NCBI RefSeq assembly: GCF_012720115.1 | Contig: NZ_VNWN01000007.1 | Coordinates: 1-64,000, forward strand | Length of the DNA: 64,000 bases | Direction: 5' to 3' | Origin: Sneathiella chinensis | GTDB taxonomy: Bacteria > Pseudomonadota > Alphaproteobacteria > Sneathiellales > Sneathiellaceae | Part shown: positions 34,852 to 43,022 of the stretch, piece by piece | How the letters are laid out: the number at the start of each line of letters is the position of its first letter | Position numbering within the stretch: the first letter of the stretch is position 1 | Position numbers and translations under genes: made by a program | Notes under the pieces: generated by a model | The model's input: only the letters and a program-made list of their open reading frames with translations | Database searches by the model: none | Told to the model about the DNA's origin: nothing

Positions 34852-35657
34852 GCCGCACCGTGCCCCTTTCCCGTCGCTTACCCTTTTCTGCCCGCACTGC
34901 CTTTCTTCTTGGGGGCTTAGGCATTCTTGGCCTGATCCTGCTGGCCCTGACGCCGGGGGATGTGGCCGCCCAGACCCTGTCGCTGGACCTTGGCGACGAA
35001 GCAGGCCCGCTGACAGGTCGCATCGTCCAGATCATCGTCCTGATGACGGTGCTCAGCCTCGCCCCGGCGATCCTGATTGTCACCACCTCCTTCACCCGGC
35101 TGGTGGTGGTCCTGTCACTGCTGCGAAGTGCCCTTGGTGTCCAGACGACCCCGCCCAACGTGGTGATCATTTCGCTGGCGCTGTTTCTGACCGGCTTTAT
35201 CATGGCCCCCACCTTCGAGGCGGCCTATGAAAACGGCCTTCTGCCCCTGATCAACGAGGAAATCGACGAGCCGACCGCGTTTGAGCGCATCGCCGCCCCG
35301 TTTCAGGACTTCATGCTGAAACACGCACGGGAAAAAGACATTCTTCTGTTTATGGATCTCAGCGCCACAGAAGAGGTCGCCGCCCCGGAGGAGGTGCCAC
35401 TCAAGGTTCTCATTCCCGCCTTCATGATCAGCGAGTTGAAACGGGCCTTTGAGATCGGCTTTCTGCTGTTCGTTCCCTTCCTTGTCATTGACATGGTCGT
35501 TGCCTCCATCCTCATGTCCATGGGTATGATGATGCTGCCGCCGGTGATGATCGCCCTGCCCTTCAAGCTGATCTTCTTCGTGCTGGTGGATGGGTGGAAC
35601 CTGGTTTCGCAAAGTCTGGTCGAAAGTTTCTATAATGGCGCCGGTCCGCCGCAATAG
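34848..35657 (+). CDS. fliP: Flagellar export gate protein FliP
   Basis: FliP is the main component of the flagellar export gate. The 269 residues begin with a signal-like segment and contain the signatures VLMTVLSLAPAILIVTTSFTRLVVVLSLLR, LTGFIMAPTFEAAYENGL and VLIPAFMISELKRAFEIGFLLFVPFLVIDMVVASILMSMGMMMLPP, each typical of FliP. Its start overlaps fliO-like by four bases. The 3' end overlaps the EndoU-like gene by 23 bp, so the nuclease gene is expressed as part of this flagellar message unless it has its own promoter. Confidence 0.96.
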   Translation: MSRTVPLSRRLPFSARTAFLLGGLGILGLILLALTPGDVAAQTLSLDLGDEAGPLTGRIVQIIVLMTVLSLAPAILIVTTSFTRLVVVLSLLRSALGVQTTPPNVVIISLALFLTGFIMAPTFEAAYENGLLPLINEEIDEPTAFERIAAPFQDFMLKHAREKDILLFMDLSATEEVAAPEEVPLKVLIPAFMISELKRAFEIGFLLFVPFLVIDMVVASILMSMGMMMLPPVMIALPFKLIFFVLVDGWNLVSQSLVESFYNGAGPPQ

Positions 35658-36189
35658 CCTGCTGCGCCGGGCGGCGAGCACCCTTCTTGCGCTCAGCCTT
35701 GTTGTCGCGGGCCTGTTTGCTGCGGGCCTTCTTCCGGCGAACGGCCCCGGCCCTGCCGCGCCTGATCAGGCAGCCCCCCACTGGTCCGCAACCGAGCCGC
35801 CCCTCAACCTCAAGCATATCCTTGATGGGGAAATTTCCCGATCGGGCAAGCCAACCGGTTTTCATCACCGGGCGGGCGGTCGGGATACGGACACCAAGCG
35901 CCTGAAACAACGACTTTCCGGCCCCAACAAGGCAGGCGTCTATACGGCCATTGTCGAGATTTACGATCCCGACACCGGTCACTGGAAACAGAAATTCTCC
36001 AGCCTGTTCCCCGACCGTTTCAATCGGGATCAACTGGTCGGGGCCATCCTGAACGCCTATCAGCAGGACAGTCTTCCCGACCGGCGAAAATGGCGCGGAC
36101 CATCGGGCCATGGTTTCCAGATTGAGGGATACCTTCTGCCGGACGGCCGGATCATCACCGCCTATCCCCTGTACCGTGATGACCCGTGA
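35635..36189 (+). CDS. Exported EndoU-type ribonuclease (toxin-like)
   Basis: The 184-residue protein begins with a basic, hydrophobic signal segment (RRAASTLLALSLVVAGLFAAG, about 11-31) and continues with a domain that fits the bacterial EndoU nuclease family: HILDGEI (His61), GFHHRAGG (His77/His78), GVYTAIVEIYD, W-K-Q-K-F-S-S-L-F-P-D near 117-127, and GHGFQIEGY (His159) with ITAYPLY. EndoU domains are common RNA-cutting tips of polymorphic and contact-dependent toxins. Here the domain is nearly free-standing. The ATG lies inside fliP, and the stop overlaps a GTG start of a small acidic gene, the typical toxin-immunity layout. Target and route are unknown. Confidence 0.72.
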   Translation: MAPVRRNSLLRRAASTLLALSLVVAGLFAAGLLPANGPGPAAPDQAAPHWSATEPPLNLKHILDGEISRSGKPTGFHHRAGGRDTDTKRLKQRLSGPNKAGVYTAIVEIYDPDTGHWKQKFSSLFPDRFNRDQLVGAILNAYQQDSLPDRRKWRGPSGHGFQIEGYLLPDGRIITAYPLYRDDP

Positions 36190-36527
36190 GGCCGGACATG
36201 CCCCTTGATATTCACATGGCCTGGACCCCCGAACGCCACGGCATCACCCTTACCGGCCCCGAAGACCTGCGCCCGTTGATGGATTTTATGGACACCGAAT
36301 TACAGCAGGATACCGCCTATGCCCGCTATCTGATCGATCACATAAACGGCGCCGAAGAAACCTCATTTAAACTGTCAGGAAATTCATACAATTTACTGAT
36401 TAACAATGATAATTTCAAAATTGAAAATCTGTTTTCCCCCACAGAAACCTGTACCGGAAAAACCGCAGACCTGCTAGCGCTGCTGCGGGAATGGCTATCC
36501 CTGATGGACAGAAAAGACAGCCTGTAA
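36186..36527 (+). CDS. Putative immunity protein for the EndoU nuclease
   Basis: The product is 113 residues from GTG 36186 (overlapping the EndoU stop as GTGA) or 109 from ATG 36198. It is small, acidic and cytosolic, with MAWTPERHGITLTGPEDLRPLMDFMDTEL, a short strand pair (SFKLSGNSYNLLINNDNFKIENLF) and a final helix LLALLREWLSLMD. The middle of the gene is AT-richer than its neighbours, a sign of transfer. No family is recognised. Translational coupling to a toxin-like nuclease is the reason for calling it an immunity candidate. Confidence 0.55.
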   Translation: MRPDMPLDIHMAWTPERHGITLTGPEDLRPLMDFMDTELQQDTAYARYLIDHINGAEETSFKLSGNSYNLLINNDNFKIENLFSPTETCTGKTADLLALLREWLSLMDRKDSL

Positions 36528-36609
36528 CTGTCAATTTAGGACAACATTATTGACTTAATTTGACAGGGCCGTCATGGTATTCCCTGAACCCTGACACAAG
36601 GAAGACCCC

Positions 36610-37203
36610 ATGGCTGTCGCTCTTGTTCCGCTCCTGTCCTATTCCTTTATCGGCTCCATCACACCGGGGCCGAACAACATCATGTTGGCCGCGTCGGGGG
36701 TCAATTTCGGTTTCCGGCAAACCGTGCCCCATTTTCTGGGCGTCTATTTCGGCTTTCTGCTGATGCTGACCATCGCCTGTCTAGGGCTCGGTCAGATTTT
36801 CCATCATGTGCCGATCCTGCAACCGATCATGAAATATGCCGGCAGCGCCTATCTGCTCTATCTGGCATACCGGATTGCAACATCCGAACAGGTGGGCAAG
36901 GCCGCCGTGGGCAAGCCGCTGACCTTTTTCGAGGCGGCCCTGTTCCAGTATATCAATCCCAAGGCGTGGATCATGGCCAGCACCATCCCGGCCGCTTTCA
37001 CCCTGAACGAAGGGGTCAGCCTTTCCGACACCACCTTTCTGGTGGGTGGACACGCCCTTGTCAGCCTGCCGTCCATTCTGGCGTGGGTCCTGATCGGCAC
37101 CCAGTTGCGCCGCCTGCTGTCCACACCCCGGTCCCGGCTGCTGTTCAACATGGGAATGGCGACCCTTCTTGTGGGGACCGTTGCCATGATCCTGCTGGAC
37201 TGA
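36610..37203 (+). CDS. LysE family amino-acid exporter
   Basis: The 197-residue membrane protein has six hydrophobic segments and the LysE/RhtB signature: SYSFIGSITPGPNNIMLAASG at the N-terminus, YLLYLAYRIA, FFEAALFQYINPKAWIMA. Members export amino acids or related compounds; the substrate here is not set by sequence. ATG 36610 follows ACAAGGAAGACCCC. It stands between the EndoU pair and the FlgC-like gene and is probably unrelated to flagella. Confidence 0.9.
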   Translation: MAVALVPLLSYSFIGSITPGPNNIMLAASGVNFGFRQTVPHFLGVYFGFLLMLTIACLGLGQIFHHVPILQPIMKYAGSAYLLYLAYRIATSEQVGKAAVGKPLTFFEAALFQYINPKAWIMASTIPAAFTLNEGVSLSDTTFLVGGHALVSLPSILAWVLIGTQLRRLLSTPRSRLLFNMGMATLLVGTVAMILLD

Positions 37204-37330
37204 CGGGTTCTGACACCCAACATTCGGCGGCTATTAAGGGTTTCTTTACAAAATACATCTAAAAAGTGCATTATAGAAATTTAATGAAACCATAAATTTT
37301 ATTTAAAATTTTACGGAAGTGAGGAAATCC

Positions 37331-37723
37331 ATGTCCTCAATTATCGGATCAGCCCTGGCCGGGATGCAGGCCTCAACACGGAAAGTCTCCGTCAGTGCCA
37401 GCAATATTGCCAACTCGCAAACCGTTGGGACGCCGGGCGGCACCGGTGATCAGGCCGCGTATAAGGCCATCAATGCGGTTCAGGTGACAGGTCCGAACGG
37501 CGGCCCGGAAACCCGGATCACCCCGCGTGATCCCGCAACCAGCCTGACCTACTCCCCCGATCATCCACGGGCATCAGAACAGGGCTATGTGGAAAGCCCG
37601 AACGTGAATGTGGCCGAGGAGCTGGTCAATTCCAAGATCGCGCAGAACACCTATGAGGCCAATATCAGGACCCTGCATGCGTGGGACCAGATGCAACAGG
37701 CCCTGCTGGACATCAAGACATAA
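37331..37723 (+). CDS. FlgC-like flagellar rod protein (second copy)
   Basis: The 130-residue protein has the rod N-terminal helix (SSIIGSALAGMQASTRKVSVSASNIANSQT), the GYVESPNVNVAEELVNSKIAQNTYEANIRTLHAWDQMQQALLDI C-terminal helix, and the GYVESPNVN motif of FlgC. It lacks the usual FlgC middle and differs strongly from flgC at 31706. ATG 37331 follows GAGGAAATCC. Monocistronic with a terminator right after the stop. It could be an alternative rod part or an adaptor; extra FlgC-like genes of this type occur in some alphaproteobacteria. Confidence 0.83.
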   Translation: MSSIIGSALAGMQASTRKVSVSASNIANSQTVGTPGGTGDQAAYKAINAVQVTGPNGGPETRITPRDPATSLTYSPDHPRASEQGYVESPNVNVAEELVNSKIAQNTYEANIRTLHAWDQMQQALLDIKT

Positions 37724-37727
37724 AAAA

Positions 37728-37752
37728 AGCCTCCCCGAAGGGAGGCTTTTTC
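37728..37752. terminator. Bidirectional terminator
   Basis: AAAGCCTCC-CCGAA-GGGAGGCTTT with A and T runs on either side lies between convergent genes (FlgC-like + and nitronate monooxygenase -) and can serve both. Confidence 0.88.
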
Positions 37753-37770
37753 CCAAGTACCTGTCCGCCG

Positions 37771-38736
37771 TCAGGACGCCAGAACACGCTCTTTCGCGGC
37801 CTTGTATTCCCGCTCAAGACGGGCCACCAGATCGCCCGCTGAAGGAACTTCCTTCAAGGCGCCGATCCCCTGACCGCAGCCCCAGATATCTTTCCATGCC
37901 TTCTGCTTGGTATTCCCGCCGGAGCCAAAGTTCATCTTGCTGGGATCGCTGACCGGCAGGTTTTCCGGATCCATGCCTGCGTTGATGATGGACGGCTTCA
38001 GATAGTTGCCATGCACCCCTGTGAACAGGTTGGTATAGACAATATCATCCGCACCGCTTTCCACGATGCAGTTCTTGTACCCTTCTGCGGCGTTGGCCTC
38101 GCGGGTGGCGATGAAGGCGGACCCCATATAGGCAAGGTCGGCGCCCATGGCCTGCGCTCCCAGAATGGCATCGCCGGTGGAAATGGCCCCGCCCAGCAGA
38201 ACCAGCCCGTCAAACCATTCGCGAATTTCCTGAATAAGGGCAAAGGGTGACAGGGTTCCGGCGTGACCGCCCGCCCCGGAGGCAACCGCAATAACCCCAT
38301 CCGCGCCCTTCTGGATTGCCTTCTTGGCAAAATAGTTGTTGATCACGTCATGAATGACAATCCCGCCATAGGAATGGATGGCCTCGTTCACATCCTCACG
38401 GGCGCCCAGTGACGTGATAACGATGGGAACCTTGTATTTCACGCACATTTCCACGTCATGCATCAGGCGGTCATTGGACTTGTGAACGATCTGGTTGACC
38501 GCAAACGGGGCGGCCGGCTTGTCCGGGTTGGCCTGGTTATAGGCGTCCAGTTCCTCGGTGATCCGCTTCAGCCACTGGTCCAGAACTTCTGCCGGGCGGG
38601 CATTGAGCGCCGGGAAAGACCCGACAATTCCTGCCTTGCACTGGGCAATCACAAGGTCCGGGTTGGAAATAATGAACAGCGGCGACCCAACCACGGGAAC
38701 GCTCAGCCTGTTTTGCAAGATTGGTGGCAAGGACAT
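37771..38736 (-). CDS. Nitronate monooxygenase
   Basis: The 321-residue FMN enzyme oxidises alkyl nitronates (2-nitropropane dioxygenase family). The N-terminus has LSVPVVGSPLFIISNPDLVIAQCKAGIVGSFPALNAR, with VITSLGAR, GADGVIAVASGAGGHAGTLSP (phosphate-binding), GGAISTGDAILGAQAMGADLAYMGSAFI and a C-terminal GQGIG. ATG 38736 has a GGAGAAAAAG ribosome site; an upstream extension in frame has no family match. It is divergent from a TetR regulator with two shared palindromes between them, so TetR control is likely. The physiological substrate may be a nitronate or another small toxic oxidant. Confidence 0.93.
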   Translation of the reverse strand: MSLPPILQNRLSVPVVGSPLFIISNPDLVIAQCKAGIVGSFPALNARPAEVLDQWLKRITEELDAYNQANPDKPAAPFAVNQIVHKSNDRLMHDVEMCVKYKVPIVITSLGAREDVNEAIHSYGGIVIHDVINNYFAKKAIQKGADGVIAVASGAGGHAGTLSPFALIQEIREWFDGLVLLGGAISTGDAILGAQAMGADLAYMGSAFIATREANAAEGYKNCIVESGADDIVYTNLFTGVHGNYLKPSIINAGMDPENLPVSDPSKMNFGSGGNTKQKAWKDIWGCGQGIGALKEVPSAGDLVARLEREYKAAKERVLAS

Positions 38737-38805
38737 TCTTTTTCTCCTTATACAGTCAAGGCCATCCGCCCGACTTCCGCACGGCGACAATTTCGACCCA
38801 CTAAG

Positions 38806-38846
38806 TGGACATTTGTCCGTATAGGTGATAAATGGACACTTGTCCA
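38806..38846. promoter_or_regulatory. Twin TetR operators over divergent promoters
   Basis: Two near-identical palindromes, GGACATTTGTCC (38807-38818) and GGACACTTGTCC (38834-38845), lie 27 bp apart centre to centre. Each contains one TGGACA -35 box: the plus-strand one at 38806-38811 is 17 bp from TAAATG (38829-38834), and the minus-strand one at 38841-38846 is 17 bp from TATACG (38818-38823). A regulator bound at both sites would block both promoters. The adjacent TetR gene is the obvious candidate. Confidence 0.82.
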
Positions 38847-38887
38847 GTTATTGTTTAGCATGATGCCATCAAGGAAAAGAGGATCGG

Positions 38888-39475
38888 ATGACCAGAAGTG
38901 ACGCCCGTCAAAATCGCGAGCTCATCATGACCGCCTTTCGGGAAGCCACCCGGATCAAGGCGTCGCCCCTGCCGACCATGTCCGAGATCGTCAAGCTGTC
39001 CGGGCTGGGCCGCGGCACCGTTTACCGGCATTTCCCGGATATCGGCGCCCTCGCCTTTTCCTTCATTGCCTCGGGGTATGAAACCCTGTTCACCCTCAGC
39101 CGCGAGGAACTCCGCAGCGCCGCCGATCCGGCCGCGGCCCGGCAGGCCTTGCAAAGCCACCTGCATCGCTATCGCGCCTTTTCCAAGGAAAACCTCGCCC
39201 TGCTGATGCGACCGGAATGCCTCACCTCCGAAGGGTATGGCCTTGCCTATACGGATCATCGCAAATGCGTAAGGCGGGCGCTCAGGACCATGGCCGGGAT
39301 TGGTGTTGCCACGCCCCCGCTCCTGGAAACCCTTGTGGACATGGTCGCCCGGATCAGCGAGCCGGAACATCTCAGCGCCCAGTCCCTCACCTATGAAACC
39401 CCGGACAGCGCGGCAGGCCCGGCCATTGATCTGGCCCTGTCCCTTGCCGACACCAGCCTTGCATCCCTTGGTTGA
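38888..39475 (+). CDS. TetR family transcriptional regulator
   Basis: The 195-residue regulator has a TetR N-terminal domain (RELIMTAFREATRIKASPLPTMSEIVKLSGLGRGTVYRHFPDIGALAFSFI, residues 12-60) with the GRGTVYRHF recognition helix. The rest is a helical ligand-binding domain with no recognisable ligand signature. It is 43 bp from the twin operators and first in a plus-strand unit with an isomerase and a VOC protein, so it likely represses itself and the nitronate monooxygenase gene. Confidence 0.9.
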   Translation: MTRSDARQNRELIMTAFREATRIKASPLPTMSEIVKLSGLGRGTVYRHFPDIGALAFSFIASGYETLFTLSREELRSAADPAAARQALQSHLHRYRAFSKENLALLMRPECLTSEGYGLAYTDHRKCVRRALRTMAGIGVATPPLLETLVDMVARISEPEHLSAQSLTYETPDSAAGPAIDLALSLADTSLASLG

Positions 39476-39553
39476 CATTCTTTCCGGTCCGGGAGACCCT
39501 TTCAAGGCATCGTAGAAAAACAAGAACAAGGCAAAAAACAGGAGGACGCCCCC

Positions 39554-40177
39554 ATGAACCCGATCGTGCAGTACCATTTCGATTTCGGCAGCCCCAATTG
39601 CTATATCGCCCACAAACTGATCCCCGGCATCGAGGAGCGGACCGGCGTCACCATTGATTACCTGCCGGTTCTTCTGGGGGGTATCTTCAAGCTGACCAAT
39701 AACCAGCCTCCCATGATCAAGTTTCAGGACGTGAAGGGAAAGAACGCCTATATGCGCCGGGAAATGGCCCGGTTCCTGAAAACCCACGGGCTCGACCGGT
39801 TTCGGATGAATTCGAACTTTCCCATCAATACGGTGCAGGTCATGCGCGGCGCCATCGTCGCCGCCGAGGAAGACTTTCTGATGCCCTATGTGGATGTGAT
39901 CTCCGCCGCGATCTGGGAACAGGACCTGAAGATGGACGATCCCGATGTGATCGCCGCGGCCCTCAAGGCGGGCGGTCTTGATGCCGACCTGATCCTTCGC
40001 CGTATTCAGGAAGACGGTATCAAGAAGCAGCTTGTCCATAACACCTCCCGCGCCGTTGAAATGGGCACATTCGGCTGCCCCTTCTTCTATGTCGGTGACG
40101 AGCCCTATTTCGGCAAGGACATCCTCCGGGATATGGAGGAGGAAATTCTTCGCCAGAAAAATCAGGCCTCCGCATGA
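39554..40177 (+). CDS. 2-hydroxychromene-2-carboxylate isomerase / DsbA family protein
   Basis: The 207-residue protein is in the HCCA isomerase branch of the thioredoxin-like GST-kappa/DsbA family: YHFDFGSPNCYIAHKLIPGIEERTGVTIDYLPVLLGGIFKLTNNQPP at the start, MRREMARFLKTHGLDRFRMNSNFPINTVQVMRGA, and GTFGCPFFYVGDEPYFGKDIL at the end. The SPN-C-Y site replaces a CxxC pair. Known enzymes act in naphthalene-type degradation with glutathione; here the acceptor is not known. ATG 39554 has an AGGAGGACGC ribosome site and the stop overlaps the VOC gene by four bases. Confidence 0.9.
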   Translation: MNPIVQYHFDFGSPNCYIAHKLIPGIEERTGVTIDYLPVLLGGIFKLTNNQPPMIKFQDVKGKNAYMRREMARFLKTHGLDRFRMNSNFPINTVQVMRGAIVAAEEDFLMPYVDVISAAIWEQDLKMDDPDVIAAALKAGGLDADLILRRIQEDGIKKQLVHNTSRAVEMGTFGCPFFYVGDEPYFGKDILRDMEEEILRQKNQASA

Positions 40178-40956
40178 ACGGCCCCTCCTTTGTCCGGTTG
40201 CGCCAGATTTGTCTGGCGTCGCTGGACCTGAAGGCGGCGGAAGACGCCCTCGCCCACACGCTTAATCTTCCCCCCTGTCATCGCTCTGCCCTTGATCATT
40301 TCGGCCTTGAGAACAGCATGTTTGCCCTCAACGGCACCTTTATCGAGATTGTCGCCCCGACCGCTGCGGATACTGCCGTTCACCGTTTCCTGAACCGCAC
40401 CGGCGGGCGTGGCGGTTATATGGCCATTTTCGATTGCGATGACATCACCCCGCGCCAGCAAGCCGCAAACGCGCTAGGGATCCCCACGGCGTTCGAGCGC
40501 CGAACCCCCACCGCTGACCTTCTGCAACTGAACCCAAAAGCCACCGGTGCCACCATGCTGGAATTTGATCGGCATGAGGGCGGCACGGACCTTCTCGGGC
40601 GTTATGAATGGGCCGGCGGGGACTGGCACCCGTTCGTTTCAACGGATCATACGGACCGCCTGCAATCCATCACCATCCTGACGCCGGACCCGGCGGCCCG
40701 CGCCGGGCTCTGGTCCCCCCTGTTTGGCAAGCCCGCCGACGACGACGGGCCGGACCGGATCAACCTGATGCTGGATCACGGCCATATCACCTTCCAAAAA
40801 GGGGAGACAGACACCGAAACCGAACGCCTCGACCGTGCGACCCTCACCGTCACCTCCATCCGGGACACGCTGAACCGGGCACAGGAAGCCAACCTCCCCA
40901 CCGAGGATACCGCCTTCCACTGCGGCGGCGTCACTTTCGAACTGACGGAACCCTGA
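40174..40956 (+). CDS. VOC family (glyoxalase-like) protein
   Basis: The 260-residue protein has the paired VOC beta-alpha-beta-beta-beta units: LRQICLASLDLKAAEDALAHTL at the start with FGLENSMFALNGTFIEIVAP, and a second unit from DRLQSITILTPDPAARAGLW. It resembles the glyoxalase-like domain family (Glyoxalase_3 type). The start overlaps the isomerase stop (ATGA), so the two work together. Activity on a glutathione adduct or ring product is an inference. Confidence 0.82.
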   Translation: MNGPSFVRLRQICLASLDLKAAEDALAHTLNLPPCHRSALDHFGLENSMFALNGTFIEIVAPTAADTAVHRFLNRTGGRGGYMAIFDCDDITPRQQAANALGIPTAFERRTPTADLLQLNPKATGATMLEFDRHEGGTDLLGRYEWAGGDWHPFVSTDHTDRLQSITILTPDPAARAGLWSPLFGKPADDDGPDRINLMLDHGHITFQKGETDTETERLDRATLTVTSIRDTLNRAQEANLPTEDTAFHCGGVTFELTEP

Positions 40957-40999
40957 TCGGTCAGGCCGCTTCCCTTGACGGTTTCGAACTATTCTTTAA

Positions 41000-41377
41000 T
41001 CAGGTGAGTCTGTGGAAATCAGGATTCTTATCAGCCCATTCCTGAAGATGCCTTTTACAGGCCAAGCGCAAATTTTTATCTGTCAAACGCTTGTCCCCAC
41101 TCACCAAGAAATGCTCTGCTCCGTCAGCCCCTTTTTCTTTTGCTAACCTTGCAATCTTTCCATTTCGTCCTGCTTCTCTCGCGGGAGGCACCCCATCTTT
41201 GTGGCTATCTGCCCACCTCATGTGACTTTTCGAGAGCCCTCCAATATTGGCACTCTCCCTAAAAAGAATGCCTTTTTCCTTCCAATAGATTTCTGCCAAT
41301 ATTCCGGGACCAGCTGGAATTTCCCTACTCTTTCCCCGCTTAAAATCGATATTCAGCTTAACACCCTGACATTCCAT
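41000..41377 (-). CDS. Hypothetical protein, possible degenerate GIY-YIG-like domain
   Basis: The 125-residue basic protein lies in AT-richer DNA. Its pattern PAGPGILAEIYWKEKGILFRESANIGGLSKSHMRWADSH has an outline like the GIY-YIG nuclease core (G-I-x, then x-E-S-x-N-I, then a His), with a later GADGAEHFLVSGDKRLT segment, but the two Tyr positions and the catalytic Arg are not as in active enzymes. I do not recognise it firmly. The frame has no internal stop and a plausible codon pattern. It is convergent with the VOC gene and 283 bp from the chemoreceptor gene. Confidence 0.5.
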   Translation of the reverse strand: MECQGVKLNIDFKRGKSREIPAGPGILAEIYWKEKGILFRESANIGGLSKSHMRWADSHKDGVPPAREAGRNGKIARLAKEKGADGAEHFLVSGDKRLTDKNLRLACKRHLQEWADKNPDFHRLT

Positions 41378-41660
41378 ATCTCTTCCTCCTCATCAGAAAA
41401 TCTTCGTCTCTCTGCCCAACCTCTTCCTAACCAACCCTCTTCTTTCCCAGGCAAACCCTATAAAGAGCGCATGGTTAATTCAATACCCGGAAAGGTTATC
41501 TACATTAGTATCTTAAAATAAAAAAAGATATAGGCCTTGCAAAAGCCCGCATAAATTAAATCAATTTTAAACATATTCGCCCTAGCTAATGGCATGACAG
41601 GACGCATCCCGGAACCGCGCCCAATTGACGATCCGTTTATTGAAGATGAAAGACTGAAGC

Positions 41661-42980
41661 ATGTCAGAGATGGACACCGCCCTTACCCTGCTTGAAAACA
41701 TGCAGTTTGACCAGTTGCTGAACAGCCGGTTTGATGACCCGGCCTGCCAGCGGGTTCAGGATATTGGCAAGGCGTATCAGGCGCGGATGTCCACCCTTCT
41801 GGAAGGATGTGTCAATGCGTCCATCGCCATCAACCGCTCTGGCACCCACAGCGCCCGCCTGACCCGGCATTCCAACAGCACCAATACCAATATCCAGTCC
41901 TTTCACGGGCATCTGGACGATCTGGAGCAGATCATGGCCAGCATGTCCCAATCCCGCCACGGGGCCGAGCAGGACTCCGGCGAGGCCGCCGCGCTGGTTG
42001 GCAAATCGGCGGGTGCCATCGAGGAACTTTCCACCCGTATTCTCAGCTTTCGGGACAGCATCGCCTCGGTCGAGGCATCAACCGAGCGTCTGGCAACCTT
42101 CACTCACAGCATTGGCGACATCATCCAGCAGATCGAGGCCATCGCCAAGCAAACCAACCTTCTTGCGCTGAACGCCACGATCGAGGCCGCCCGCGCTGGC
42201 GAGGCCGGAAAAGGCTTTGCCGTTGTCGCCGGCGAGGTAAAATCCCTGTCCACCCAGACGGAACGGGCAACCGATGATATCCGCAAGCGGATACAGGAGC
42301 TTGGGGCGGAAACCTCCGGCATCGTCGAGAATGTCCGAAACTCCGCCGAGCAACTTGAACAAAGCTCCCAGCAGCTTGACACCACCCGCAGCACCACGGA
42401 CGCCATGGTGGAAACCGTGGGCCGCTTTGTGTCCTCCATGCAAGGCATGGTTTCCGATGCCCACCGCCAGGACGAGGTCATTCGCGACATGCTGTCCGAT
42501 GTGGAAAGCATCACCTCGCGGATTTCCGGCTATAACTCGGAAATGGGGCATCTGGGGGCGGACCTGCTCAATGCGGAAAATGCCCTGAAAACAATTTTCG
42601 ACGCCCTCGATGCCGCCGATATCCCGGCCAAGAGCATCCGCCGCGCCCGCTCCGACCACCTGCTTTGGGAACGGCGCCTCTGTGAAATGCTCGTGGGGAT
42701 TGGCGAGACCATGGACCCGGACACCATGACCCGGCATACAAGCTGCCGCCTTGGGAAATGGTACTATAATGTCGAGGATCATCAGGTCAGAAACGACCCG
42801 GACTACCGCAGCATGGAAGTCCCCCATCAGGAAATCCACGAACTGGCCCGAAAGGCCGTCCGCCTCTATCAGGACAACCCGGACACCAACCTCGCCGCGG
42901 TCAGTGACCTGATCGAACAGGTCGGCCAACGCGCCGCCGCCGTGGAAAAAAGCATCAGCAGTCTGGCTGGAAAGCTATAA
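41661..42980 (+). CDS. Soluble chemoreceptor with CZB zinc-binding domain
   Basis: The 439-residue methyl-accepting chemotaxis protein has no transmembrane segment. The signalling domain occupies about residues 60-315, with the conserved hairpin [39 protein letters not shown] at about 155-195. The C-terminus (about 325-410) is a CZB domain with [18 protein letters not shown] and [10 protein letters not shown], the His/Cys/His/His zinc set. CZB receptors sense zinc and oxidants such as hypochlorous acid through the Cys. ATG 41661 follows AGACTGAAGC. It is monocistronic. Confidence 0.92.
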   Translation: MSEMDTALTLLENMQFDQLLNSRFDDPACQRVQDIGKAYQARMSTLLEGCVNASIAINRSGTHSARLTRHSNSTNTNIQSFHGHLDDLEQIMASMSQSRHGAEQDSGEAAALVGKSAGAIEELSTRILSFRDSIASVEASTERLATFTHSIGDIIQQIEAIAKQTNLLALNATIEAARAGEAGKGFAVVAGEVKSLSTQTERATDDIRKRIQELGAETSGIVENVRNSAEQLEQSSQQLDTTRSTTDAMVETVGRFVSSMQGMVSDAHRQDEVIRDMLSDVESITSRISGYNSEMGHLGADLLNAENALKTIFDALDAADIPAKSIRRARSDHLLWERRLCEMLVGIGETMDPDTMTRHTSCRLGKWYYNVEDHQVRNDPDYRSMEVPHQEIHELARKAVRLYQDNPDTNLAAVSDLIEQVGQRAAAVEKSISSLAGKL

Positions 42981-43002
42981 CGATCGGCGGCACAGACACG
43001 GA

Positions 43003-43022
43003 CCGGTAGCAGCCGCTACCGG
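43003..43022. terminator. Hairpin between convergent genes
   Basis: CCGGTAGC-AGCC-GCTACCGG is a perfect 8-bp hairpin between the chemoreceptor (+) and hydrolase (-) stops. No T run follows, so terminator activity is uncertain. Confidence 0.5.
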
